A stretch of DNA of 64,000 nucleotides from Mesorhizobium sp. WSM2240 (GTDB lineage Bacteria > Pseudomonadota > Alphaproteobacteria > Rhizobiales > Rhizobiaceae), in assembly GCF_040438645.1 (NCBI RefSeq), contig NZ_CP159253.1, forward strand, positions 620,001 to 684,000, read 5' to 3'. Made by a program: the position numbers and the translations under genes. This document shows, in pieces, positions 10,501 to 17,378 of the stretch (within the stretch, counting starts at the first letter, position 1; every line of letters begins with the position of its first letter). The notes under the pieces were generated by a model, which saw only the letters and a list, made by a program, of their open reading frames with translations, was not told the origin of the DNA and ran no database searches.

Positions 10501-12206
10501 AGGTTCGCCAGATCCTGCGCAGTAAAATGGGAGAGCCCTTCCTCGCCGGCGCGGCGAGAGAGTTCTGTGGCGATTTTGACTGTGGCTTGGCGATGGACCA
10601 TCCCTTCCGGCCATTTGCTAAAACCGTTCACCAAGTTCGCCAGGGCTTGTTGACCAAAACAACAGAGCCCGAACCCGTCGAGAGCGGCGCGGCGACCGAC
10701 CTCATTTGCAATCGCTCCTGTGACTTGGCGGGACCACTCCTCCACTGGCCACTTGCTGAAACCGTTCACAAAGGCCGCCAGCTCGTGGGCATTGAAATCA
10801 GCGAGCCAAGCACGGGGGCCACGACGAAGGACCTCATTGGCGATAGCGGCGGCCGCTTCGCGAGACGCCGGCTTTCCCGGCCATTTGCTGAAACCGTTCA
10901 CTAGGCTCGCCAGTCCCTGGCGAGTGAATTCAAAAAGCCGGGCACGGCGGTTGCGGTGCAGTACCTCTTCCGCGATCGCAAGTGTGGCTTGGTAACAGGC
11001 CTCCTTTTGGGGGCACTTGCCGAAACCGTTCACCAAGTTCGCCAAGCCCTGGTGATTAAAAGCAGAAAGCTCGCTACGGCGGCGAAGGACTTCACTGGCA
11101 ATCGTTTCGGTGGCTTGGCGCGACCACTCTTCCGGCCACTTGCTGAAACCGTTCACAAGGATCGTCAGCTGCTCCTCCCCAAAGTGAGAGAGCCGGAAAC
11201 GGCGGTCGATGCGGCGACGGACCTCACTGGCGATCGCTTTTGTGCCGTCACGAGTTTCCGACCGCTGCGTCCATTTGCTGAAACCGTTCACCAGCAACGA
11301 CAGACTTTGATTATCCAGCGCCCCAAGTGCCCTGTCCTCATCGCAGCAAAATTCGGCGATTCTGATCGTTCCATTTAGGCATGGTCTCGACTGCGGATGC
11401 CGACCAAATGATGCCGAAAAGAGGGAAAGGGCTTTTGGGTCCAATTCGCGCATTAACGCACCGGGAAGCTGCGACACCCGAGCTGCCATCGCATCGCAAG
11501 CTTCGAAACCTTCCGGACCTCCGGCCTCACGACTCACCGCATTGCATGCGGTGGCGTAGCCCCATGATTTCCCGCGGCGGATATCGTCCTCGAAGCATGG
11601 GATGAATTGAGTTTTGAACTGGGCGGCGGCCTTTCGCACGAAGTCTGCATGGACCTCGTCGCCCGCCCGCCGCAGCCGTTTGTCATGCTCCACCACTGCA
11701 CATGAGAACCGCACGACGTCACGGGCGAAACAAATGGCGTGAAGTGCGTCATTAGATTGTTCTTCTGAGATAGCGCTTCGCACGCTCTGCATGGCGACAT
11801 TGTCCAGGTGCCGCCTTTTTGGTCTGCGATCCAGGCCCGATACGGACTGCCTGCGCGAGGAAGTAGCACTTTGTTGTGAACTCCTAGACTGATCGGCATT
11901 GCGGACCTCTGCATCGGAATGCGACGAACTTTCTTCCCGATTTGTCGCGCCCAGATGCGGCAAGTCGCCAAAACCGGGCTGGCCGTCACGCGTATTAGCG
12001 GAGGGATCGGCTGACGTGCGGCGCCGGACATCGCTGGCCGAAGGTAGCCTTTCAGAGGAGGACGCTCCCAACCATCGATCTTCAGAGCGCAAGCCCTGGA
12101 CGAGAGAATCGAACGTCGAGCCTTCTTGTCTACCGCCATAATCCGATCCAGCACCGTGCGTGCCTGATCCGATGGGCGCGTCCAAACGCTGGTCAACTCT
12201 CGTCAT
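4533..12206 (-). CDS. Giant SKWP-repeat type III effector-like protein with C-terminal shikimate kinase
   Basis: A 2557-residue protein. Residues 1-140 are polar and Ser/Arg-rich (SSHSDAEVR, RSSQQSATSSRR), as in many type III secreted proteins. About 18 repeats of ~40-45 residues follow (roughly 295-1075), each with a core such as LANLVNGFSKWPE and a tail like CRDATVAIANEV. These match the SKWP repeats of Ralstonia RipS and Xanthomonas XopAD effectors; from memory, Mesorhizobium loti Mlr6361 has the same repeat plus shikimate kinase layout. The middle (1100-2300) has no assigned function but carries DGDFDGD at 1783-1789. Residues ~2372-2530 are a shikimate kinase-like domain: GMKGAGKSS (Walker A), FVDSDREIE, AHFRNLE, ATGGGAF, KRPKM and RNPIYKLAD, so ATP- and shikimate-binding residues are all present. 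The start at 12206 has GGGAG about 8 bases upstream. I found no clear tts box, and no secretion apparatus genes lie in the window. Confidence 0.85.
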   Translation of the reverse strand: MTRVDQRLDAPIGSGTHGAGSDYGGRQEGSTFDSLVQGLRSEDRWLGASSSERLPSASDVRRRTSADPSANTRDGQPGFGDLPHLGATNREESSSHSDAEVRNADQSRSSQQSATSSRRQSVSGLDRRPKRRHLDNVAMQSVRSAISEEQSNDALHAICFARDVVRFSCAVVEHDKRLRRAGDEVHADFVRKAAAQFKTQFIPCFEDDIRRGKSWGYATACNAVSREAGGPEGFEACDAMAARVSQLPGALMRELDPKALSLFSASFGRHPQSRPCLNGTIRIAEFCCDEDRALGALDNQSLSLLVNGFSKWTQRSETRDGTKAIASEVRRRIDRRFRLSHFGEEQLTILVNGFSKWPEEWSRQATETIASEVLRRRSELSAFNHQGLANLVNGFGKCPQKEACYQATLAIAEEVLHRNRRARLFEFTRQGLASLVNGFSKWPGKPASREAAAAIANEVLRRGPRAWLADFNAHELAAFVNGFSKWPVEEWSRQVTGAIANEVGRRAALDGFGLCCFGQQALANLVNGFSKWPEGMVHRQATVKIATELSRRAGEEGLSHFTAQDLANLVNGFGKSPDDADCHHATVAIASEVICRRAHLSAFNHQGLVNLVNGFSKWPQQADCRDAVVAIAGEVILRDDQFSHLTQQELATLVNGFSKWPQEAASRQATVAIAAEVTRRAAHGELGLSDFNDQDLGNLVNGFSKWPAEEAPTQATIAIASEVLRRGARLCDVTHRHLANLVNGLSKWREAPACRGATVAIANEVSRRQLFDFAPQGLANMVNGFSKWPEALDCRDATVAIANEVLRRGARLSDFSHQALANLVNGFSKWPEATGCRDATVAIGREVLGRDFWLPAFTSQELENLVNGFSKWPDEAASQHATITIAHEVLRRGSWLSELDPQELANLVNGLSKWPEVPDCRDATVAIANEVSRRGDRLSDFIHQDFANLVNGFGKWPQSPNCRDATFAIGGEVLRRADLSDFTAQGLTNLLNGFSKWPDGEDCRKAAIAIAGEARQRQLSDFTPQSVAILMHGFMKWPEEAACRQATMDVARRLGAREHRFGVFTTHQLSMLANALSRMIMRAEDNGDIADAALPKDRLHKLAHYLHYDNDRLAQADVLQVTTVFKALGQARLSDDLGLLAPTGLNRLSELRQAPDFATHNNLETIGNLCAALLPLARSPQKPLRWHRRQALNLLNDLQPVVEQKIEAHLNASDAERTRGPVASRCPALSIYQTLKARSVLERLFRSPYVEAKRSDLRVRQQALERKTKEILDSTRGLIESDLSSMSWNLIAQIEADSPVDALDLFMEQDAAAIQAQHPASVFDVHQVLRTMDHEPRPPQGEAGLMQLPVVDMHGRQLATEPERRYSIFHRLTSGALPVVAVQLPGTPSAFMLARTVNVNGVPYRMDLFGGSKLKPPRLTVSQIAARAPGEPAKPSGGKLLAIPYADTAPGTAFEQLSRAWAPFKEAYYYTQRRGFAAPPAIKGLGVHDYALEGAFKLSLLPDRPSNQEHPFRLTGPAGPIALRPHDGCGFIRASLAERMPAVRRAGEQEGPDRVPAFAEGRRSSVPASALQHYPRSGPVADEAQEKAMTWLESRQGQELSAEDLFRTVTAGHMDGPLAVAIPSSDECLHVPTLKSETLTGTSGVLIGRSPYDKPNLRPFAAERVKSAVEADPTAVFLDNCTAIQYSFNVAQKSGTQLAADDPTFFAKGILIVVPDKMWPAAYADRGLVMSAEDVKCHSNWTSSKDRVKVNTPLECLGILQATEVFAPGSLVAVPTGEQKKLDGDFDGDTVVILGDRPQLYEHVRQFDQEEQARGLRSLKPPKSHTPAIEDGRYKFGRASQILSATRNVLEIYTGLQRNFLAQSHEGRQWFAERAIFGTYEGLHQELKRDIRGLLEQEQVSAADVQDKLEKARHEIELADHPVAREMAELLLAELEAWAARLDEQLLPEQLLPETIAGVSEAPLAMSQPLCELFPELAETYSAMAQPRDRIQLLVDRYPARIDPRPDGYNPHDLVRSANNLLSLGIKVGTDAYKSDTGAHLFLFKSRHLQRLLQQTPGLKSVPYSKSLAATLSQGRFDVEATLHDLKDNPTLAASVMQASIKLATERGILPQPSARGLSADDSATTMTLTRDEAVQRAQMEASRAQAEEKDITPTAISVAEALRRADIKVEMPHLAQRLRSESSMTDQLIGMEASFEAGAQLISNAVRHVFQLPDRDFTRAFKKAILAFDESGYAEVSTTNWFRTRSATFVGIKTVLATPGGYRFEVEFHTADSYKAKIDNHDAYKELQKLQELQRESREPLDKSIAEQLLERVRQACNKVVIPDGAIGIPHWEADADSTVGASLARRLQVAPPRRTEHSPLATEILGALDARSIVLVGMKGAGKSSLGRALAKQLGLRFVDSDREIEAKTGKSIAKIFAEDGEAHFRNLEVNEIRQSLEQWPSVLATGGGAFMNEEIRHHVGEKAVSIWLNTNEDVIRRNLRHDTKRPKMQTADRDQTITDLMHVRNPIYKLADLTINLQRQRDVKSANACLTALHAYLCGEYRATQARDHLGVAP

Positions 12207-12258
12207 AATCCATCTCCCATCCAGGCGAGAATGCGCCGATTACAACGCCTGGCACACA

Positions 12259-12302
12259 CGGTGCCGCCGCGGCGGCACCGACCGCGTTGCTTCACAACGC
12301 GG
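12259..12302 (-). other. Two adjacent hairpins in the 5' leader of the effector gene
   Basis: A perfect 22-bp palindrome (half-site CGGTGCCGCCG, 12259-12280) is followed by a second perfect stem, CCGCGTTG/CAACGCGG, with a 5-base loop (12282-12302). Both lie 53-96 bases upstream of the start codon of the giant effector gene. They could be a protein-binding site, a leader structure, or a terminator from the upstream gene without a T-run. Confidence 0.45.
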
Positions 12303-12672
12303 CGAGCCGAGGCAGGCTGGGGCATCGGTTTTCGGGCAGCGCTGCGGCCACAGCCTTCCAGCCCGGGATCAAGGGGTGATCCAGTCCCAACCTCGAGCAC
12401 GCCCCAGCATCGCGTCCGTCTCGATAGTCGCGGCGGCATCCTCGCGCAGGCCCAAGCACTATTGGTTCGCGCCCGACATCCCCCGGCTGCTCCCTATGGA
12501 CGGGAAGTAAAGGCCAGCGAGGGGTTGGCGCTGGTCCATGCCCGATCGGAAGCCGATACGGAATAGGTGGCAGCCGCGATCCAGTCGGCCTGTACGATCG
12601 GCGTGCGCAGGATCTCGCCGCGCGGCTGATGCGATTGTATCTTTCACGGCTTTGCACTGAGAGCCTCTTTTG
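12303..12672. other. Spacer between MFS gene and effector leader
   Basis: About 370 bases between the stop of the MFS gene and the hairpins before the effector gene. Open frames exist on both strands but none has a recognisable product or start signal. The effector promoter, possibly a tts box, should lie here; I could not identify one by eye. Confidence 0.35.
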
Positions 12673-13965
12673 TCAGGCGGTCCAGGTTTCGCGCTTCGGC
12701 CCGAGCAGGAATACGGTCAGGGCGGCTGCGAACGTGGTAACCGCGCTGTACGCAAAGGCACTGGCAACGCCGGCATGATCCACCAGCAGTCCACCGAACA
12801 TCGCGCCGGCTGCGATGGCCACCTGGAAGGTCGCGGCCATAAGCACACCGGCGCCTTCGGCATGCTCGGGAGCCGCGCGTAGCACCATCCACGTCTGCAA
12901 TCCCACCGGCACAGCGCCGAAGGAAAAGCCCCATACGGCGATCGCAATCGCCGAGGCCGAGGCCGATGCTCCCATCGTCAGCAGCGAGACAGCGGCTATC
13001 GCTATGAGCAGGGGCGCGAGGGCCGCGACTGTCTTGAGGCTGTGCTTGGCCAGGAATCCGCCTGCGAAATTGCCGAAAAAGCCGCCGATGCCAGAGGCGA
13101 GCAACACGAGCGGGATCGTTTCGATTTCGAGCGCGGGAACCTTCTCGAGGAAGGCGCGGATATAGGTGAAGCCGGCGAAGTGCCCGGAAGCGACCAGCAG
13201 GACGACCAACAGAGCGACTTTGATCATCGGATTCTTGGCCGCATCCAGCAGACTGCGGAAGCTGGCCACTCCGACCGGAGGCAGCCTCGGAAGGGTTATG
13301 AGTTGCATCAGCAGTGCAACGGCGCCGACGACTGCAGCGATTATGAAGACGGCTCGCCATCCCCACATGTCGCCGATGTAGGCGCCGAATGGAGGCGCGC
13401 AAACGTTAGCGACGGAAACGCCGGTAAGGATGATCGACAGGGCGCGCGGCAGGAGGTGACTTGGAACGAGCCGCCTCGCCAGCGCTGCCGAAACCGACCA
13501 GAAGCCTCCGAGCGCAATGCCGAGCACGACGCGTCCGGTCAGGAGAACCGGCAGAGACCATGCGACCGCCGACACAACATTCGACAGGGTCAGCAGCAGC
13601 GTCATCGCGCAGATGACGGTCCTGCGGTCCAGGCGCTTGGTGATGATGGCCATGGTCGGGGCCGAAATCGCCGCGGCGACCGCGGTCGCAGTCAGCGCCT
13701 GTCCAGCCTCACCCTCGGTGATGCCCAGACCATGCACAAGCGGCATCAGCACACTGGCAGGCAGAAACTCTGCCGTCACCAGCCCGAAGGTGCCCATGGC
13801 AAGCGAAATGACCGCACCCCATGCGGGATCGGAGCGTTGATCGGGCTTTTCTGGGCCGTGCAGAACAGCGTCCATGACACCTGTCGCGTGTTGGGTCACG
13901 AATAGGGACTCCAGTTTGGATGCGCTGCGACGTGGGGCGGCTGCCGTGACCCATTTTAGCGCCAC
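12673..13965 (-). CDS. MFS transporter, DHA1-type efflux pump
   Basis: A 430-residue membrane protein with about 12 hydrophobic segments. After the second, the loop KRLDRRTVI fits the conserved basic MFS loop 2-3, and GRVVLGIALGGFWSVSAAL matches helix 4/5 of the drug:H+ antiporter-1 group (AraJ/NepI/PbuE-like exporters). Substrate unknown; relatives export sugars, purines or drugs from the cytoplasm. The predicted start (13965) overlaps the end of rpoN2 by ten bases, which suggests translational coupling. A later ATG at 13875 (MDAVLHGPEKPD) would remove the unusual basic N-terminal leader and is a reasonable alternative start. It is the third gene of an apparent prxS-rpoN2-MFS transcription unit. 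Confidence 0.8.
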   Translation of the reverse strand: MALKWVTAAAPRRSASKLESLFVTQHATGVMDAVLHGPEKPDQRSDPAWGAVISLAMGTFGLVTAEFLPASVLMPLVHGLGITEGEAGQALTATAVAAAISAPTMAIITKRLDRRTVICAMTLLLTLSNVVSAVAWSLPVLLTGRVVLGIALGGFWSVSAALARRLVPSHLLPRALSIILTGVSVANVCAPPFGAYIGDMWGWRAVFIIAAVVGAVALLMQLITLPRLPPVGVASFRSLLDAAKNPMIKVALLVVLLVASGHFAGFTYIRAFLEKVPALEIETIPLVLLASGIGGFFGNFAGGFLAKHSLKTVAALAPLLIAIAAVSLLTMGASASASAIAIAVWGFSFGAVPVGLQTWMVLRAAPEHAEGAGVLMAATFQVAIAAGAMFGGLLVDHAGVASAFAYSAVTTFAAALTVFLLGPKRETWTA

Positions 13966-15395
13966 ATGCGCCTTTCCCGGCGGCGATGCACGGAGGAGGG
14001 GATGTTCATCGCTTCGCGGTATTTTGTGACGGTGCGGCGTCCAATATTGATGCCGGTTTGCTTCAGCTTTCCGACGATGTCATCGTCGGAAAGCACGTCA
14101 TCGGCCGATTCTGCGGCGATTATCCCCTTGATCCGATGGCGGACAGCTTCAGCGGAGTGCGCGTCGCCGCCTTGGGAGGAGGCGATCGCGACAGTGAAAA
14201 AATACTTCAGTTCGAACACCCCGCGCGGGGTACGCATGTACTTGTTCGACGTCACCCGGCTTACCGTCGACTCGTGCATGCCGATCGCGTCAGCGACAGT
14301 CCTGAGATTGAGGGGCCGCAAGTGAGCGACGCCATGTTCCAAAAAGGCATCCTGGTGGCGGACGATTTCAGTCGCAACCTTAAGGATCGTCTTGGCGCGG
14401 TGATCGAGGCTGCGGATTAGCCAATTCGCGTTTTCGAAGCATTCGCTGACAAATGTCTGATCTTTCGAATCCTCGGAGGAAAGGCGTGAGATTTCGGCAC
14501 AATAGGTTTGGTTGATCAGCACCTTGGGCAGTGTGTCTGGACTAAGCTCAATTTGCCATCCACCTTCGGGGGAGGGCGTGACCCAGACGTCGGGTATGAT
14601 GGTTTCCTGCTTTACCGATTGGAATCGGTTTCCAGGCTTGGGATCGAGCGCCCGGATTTCTTGCCACATATCGCGAAGGTCGTCTTCATCGACGCCGCAA
14701 AGCTGCTTCAAAGCCTGAAAATCGCGTCGCGCAAGCATCTTGAGGTTGGCGACCAAGGCTTCCATCGCTGGGTCGAACCGGTCTTTCTGGCGCAACTGTA
14801 TCTCGAGGCATTCGCTGAGGGTTCGCGCAAAAATTCCCGGTGGATCGAACTGCTGCAAGGTTCCGAGAACCCGCTCCACGTCAGCCTCCCGGACGTTCAG
14901 GCTGCCGGCCAGCTCCAAAAGGTCTACCTGAAGATAGCCAGTGTCTTCCAGATGAGCGGCAAGCTCGCCAGCAATCAGCCGCTCCTGCGGTGTGAATGCA
15001 GTGAGGGCTATCTGACGAGCGACATCATCGTGCAATGTTTCGGTGGGTGCGGGAAAATTGTCGACGGCCGGGCTATCACCCGCCGGATTGTTCGTCGTGT
15101 TGCGCGTTGATTTCCCTTGGCTGAGCCGGTCCGGCGATCCGGCGGGCATGCGTCCATCAACGTCATTCCCGCGTGTGCCGATTTGCGGACTGTCCCCCAA
15201 AGTCGACCAGTCGTCGCCAGAAGCCTCGCCATCGTTTGGCGCCAGCTCCAAAAGCGGGTTTTTCGCGAGTTCCTGTTCCACGTATTGATGCAATTCGGCA
15301 TGCGCCAATTGCAGCAAGCGGATCGACTCAATGAGTTGAGGCGACGCGACCATAGATAGTTTCTGGCGCTGAAGCAGGCTTGCTGAGGGATGCAT
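13956..15395 (-). CDS. rpoN2: RNA polymerase sigma-54 factor RpoN2
   Basis: A 479-residue sigma-54. Region I is at the N terminus (LLQRQKLSMVASPQLIESIR, then a Leu-rich stretch), which contacts enhancer-binding activators such as NifA. An acidic variable region II follows (residues ~60-120). Region III has the core-binding domain and, near the C terminus, the RpoN box: GRRTVTKYREAMNIPSS, close to the usual ARRTVAKYREMLNIPSS. That helix reads the -24 element. Rhizobia often carry a second rpoN on the symbiotic replicon next to prxS, serving nif/fix transcription, which is why I use the symbol rpoN2. No gene for its usual chromosomal neighbours (hpf, ptsN) is present. A weakly matching GG-N10-GC sequence lies in the 160-base gap upstream (15504-15520). 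Confidence 0.93.
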   Translation of the reverse strand: MHPSASLLQRQKLSMVASPQLIESIRLLQLAHAELHQYVEQELAKNPLLELAPNDGEASGDDWSTLGDSPQIGTRGNDVDGRMPAGSPDRLSQGKSTRNTTNNPAGDSPAVDNFPAPTETLHDDVARQIALTAFTPQERLIAGELAAHLEDTGYLQVDLLELAGSLNVREADVERVLGTLQQFDPPGIFARTLSECLEIQLRQKDRFDPAMEALVANLKMLARRDFQALKQLCGVDEDDLRDMWQEIRALDPKPGNRFQSVKQETIIPDVWVTPSPEGGWQIELSPDTLPKVLINQTYCAEISRLSSEDSKDQTFVSECFENANWLIRSLDHRAKTILKVATEIVRHQDAFLEHGVAHLRPLNLRTVADAIGMHESTVSRVTSNKYMRTPRGVFELKYFFTVAIASSQGGDAHSAEAVRHRIKGIIAAESADDVLSDDDIVGKLKQTGINIGRRTVTKYREAMNIPSSVHRRRERRMWR

Positions 15396-15555
15396 GGTTA
15401 GCGCGAAATCCTGTCGAGGGGCTCTGGGGACTATGAGATGTTGACTCCTCTTAAACGCGCCGCATTTGCACGGCTTGATGCGACGCGCTTTAGAGTGTGT
15501 TTTTGCAGGTCATTGTCCCATTACCGCCGGACAGTTTTGGGCGACATGACCTAGA

Positions 15556-16089
15556 TCATGCGGCGGCCCTCAGCGCTTCAAGAATGTTCTGGGGGGACGA
15601 GACGCCATAGGGGTCGGTCTCGCAATTGTCGGAGAAACCTTCCTCCTCGAACCACCGCTCCACCACGCCATTGTTGATCAGAGCGGCGTAGCGCCAGGAG
15701 CGCATGCCGAAGCCGAGATTATCCTTGGCGACCAGCATGCCCATCTTGCGCGTGAACTCGCCTGAGCCGTCGGGAAGGAGCTTGACCTTCTGCAGCCCCA
15801 AGGCCTTCCCCCACGCATTCATGACGAAGGCATCGTTGACGGAGACGCAGTAGATCGCTTCAAATCCGAACTTCTCAAACTCGTCATAGAGCTCTTCGAA
15901 GTTGGGCACTTGGTAAGTCGAGCAGGTCGGGGTGAAGGCGCCTGGCAGCGAGAACAGTATGACGCGCTTACCGGCAAAGTAGTCGTCAGAGGTCTTTTCT
16001 TCCCACCGGTATGGATTTGGCCCCTGGACCGAATCATCGCGAACACGCGTGAGAAAGGTGACGAAGGGAACCTTCTTTTCAACGGTCAT
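15556..16089 (-). CDS. prxS: Atypical peroxiredoxin (Prx5-type), PrxS
   Basis: A 177-residue thiol peroxidase. The peroxidatic cysteine is in FSLPGAFTPTCSTYQVPNFE, the signature of the Prx5/hybrid peroxiredoxin group, with the conserved Thr three residues before the Cys and the downstream Arg in MGMLVAKDNLGFGMRSWRYAA. The product reduces peroxides in the cytoplasm, probably protecting nitrogen-fixing cells. The frame stays open upstream to 16491, but ATG 16089 has GAGGAGCAAT just before it and gives the family N terminus (MTVEKKVPFV). In Rhizobium etli, from memory, prxS directly precedes rpoN2; the same order is seen here, on the same strand with a 160-base gap. Confidence 0.9.
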   Translation of the reverse strand: MTVEKKVPFVTFLTRVRDDSVQGPNPYRWEEKTSDDYFAGKRVILFSLPGAFTPTCSTYQVPNFEELYDEFEKFGFEAIYCVSVNDAFVMNAWGKALGLQKVKLLPDGSGEFTRKMGMLVAKDNLGFGMRSWRYAALINNGVVERWFEEEGFSDNCETDPYGVSSPQNILEALRAAA

Positions 16090-17323
16090 CAATATTGCTC
16101 CTCTAGATGAACCTGGTGCGGCCTCTCGGTCGGCTGACACAACACCGAGCTGGGCCGGCATGCCGGTATTAAGCGAGGCCTTGGCCGCCACCGACTTTCC
16201 AGTCTGGTTGTGTGGGGACGTGTCGGCTCCTGGTCTCGTCACCCCAACGAGATCGACAGGTGGCATCCGTTTCCGCCGCCAAGCCAGTCGCTTCACGGGC
16301 TCCGCTCGGCCTCGGACCAGCCAAGCGCAAGGAAGGCAACGGAATGTGGATGATGAGACCGAGTCCCAATGTTCAGTTGGAATCGGCGCGGTATCCGGTC
16401 GTATAGAGCTTCGCGCATCAGCCATGGTTTGGTTGCTTCCTCCTGCTTTGATAGGCTCTAACCATGGGGAGCAAGCGCCATGCCAAGTCACTTGAAGGCG
16501 CCATCGGGCTGGTTTTCAGAGACGCTTTTGCAGGAAGCCCGTGCCTTCGCCGAGATCGAGCGCGCTGCACAAGTCGCTCGGTCACTTGCTATATGGTCGG
16601 GGTAATCAGCACGTCCGCATCGGCACGGGACAGACGAAAACCCGAATGCAGACGGGCCGAGCCGAGGCATTGGCCACATCGGCAGGAACTGCAGTGACCG
16701 CGCAAGGCTTTGCCTCTGGCGTGTTCTTGTAGTCGCGGGTAGGGCAATCTGCGAAGACAGCGCTGTCGCAGCATCTCCGGTCGCGGCCTGTCGTGACTCC
16801 CCTGCCGAAAAGGTCTTTTACACCTTCCAGCTCTTCAGCAAGCGCACCGGTCCGGACGCGGCGAGGATCGAGTTCGGCTCGGGTCACAGTGTTTGCGTAA
16901 TGAGATCCCTTCATACGCACTCCCGTGCGTGTCTGAACGCAAACGTTCTCGTGTCCGAAGCTGGACAACAATGTCGCAAGCCCGACCAAAAGTCGCCAAG
17001 GCCGGGCCGCCGGTAACGGGCAAGTGGTGCAAAGGCAAACCGTGCGGCAATCGGTACGCAACTTGCTCGGGTAATTTGGTCGGGGCGGACGTCAGCAGTC
17101 CTTCATGGAGCTCAGCGGTGATGGCCAATCTGACCAACTCGAACAAGCGGCGGAGCTTATGAACCAAGGACGACATCGAAACCCTGCTGCTTGAGTTCGC
17201 GACCGATCTCATCCGCGCTTGCGCGCAGGTGGCCTGCACCGCGTGGCAGAGTCTCAAGGCGCCTGAGCCGGAACATACTCATGCTGATCGTCGACTTGGT
17301 GACCAGGGGTAGATCTCAATCGA
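16090..17323. other. Divergent spacer between prxS and the P450 cluster
   Basis: About 1.2 kb without a convincing gene. Open frames on both strands have atypical composition and no recognisable domain. The region should hold the promoter of prxS-rpoN2 (reading left) and of the P450 cluster (reading right). A sequence GGCACGGGCTTCCTGCA on the minus strand near 16530-16550 resembles a -24/-12 promoter, but the GG-to-GC spacing is two bases too long. Confidence 0.4.
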
Positions 17324-17368
17324 GCATGAATGCATGTCGTTCAGGCGCATGAATGCATGTCGTTCAGG
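17324..17368 (+). repeat. Tandem 22-bp duplication in the P450 leader
   Basis: A 22-bp sequence starting GCATGAATGCATGTC and ending GTTCAGG occurs twice, at 17324-17345 and 17347-17368, separated by one base. The second copy runs straight into the AGGAGGAG ribosome binding site of the P450 gene. Each copy contains ATG triplets and the palindrome ATGCAT. It could be a slippage duplication or a paired binding site. Confidence 0.75.
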
Positions 17369-17378
17369 AGGAGCCAAA

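Noticed and set aside
8895..11378. Several long plus-strand open frames rich in repeated GHLLKPFTRF or PFAETVHQ
   Set aside because: They are antisense shadows of the SKWP repeats; the minus-strand frame is continuous for 2557 codons with clear domains.
15504..15520. A -24/-12 promoter directly before rpoN2
   Set aside because: The invariant GG-N10-GC is present, but most other consensus positions do not match; too weak to call.
16530..16552. A -24/-12 promoter before prxS (GGCACGGGCTTCCTGCA, minus strand)
   Set aside because: There are 12 bases between GG and GC instead of 10, a spacing not tolerated by sigma-54.
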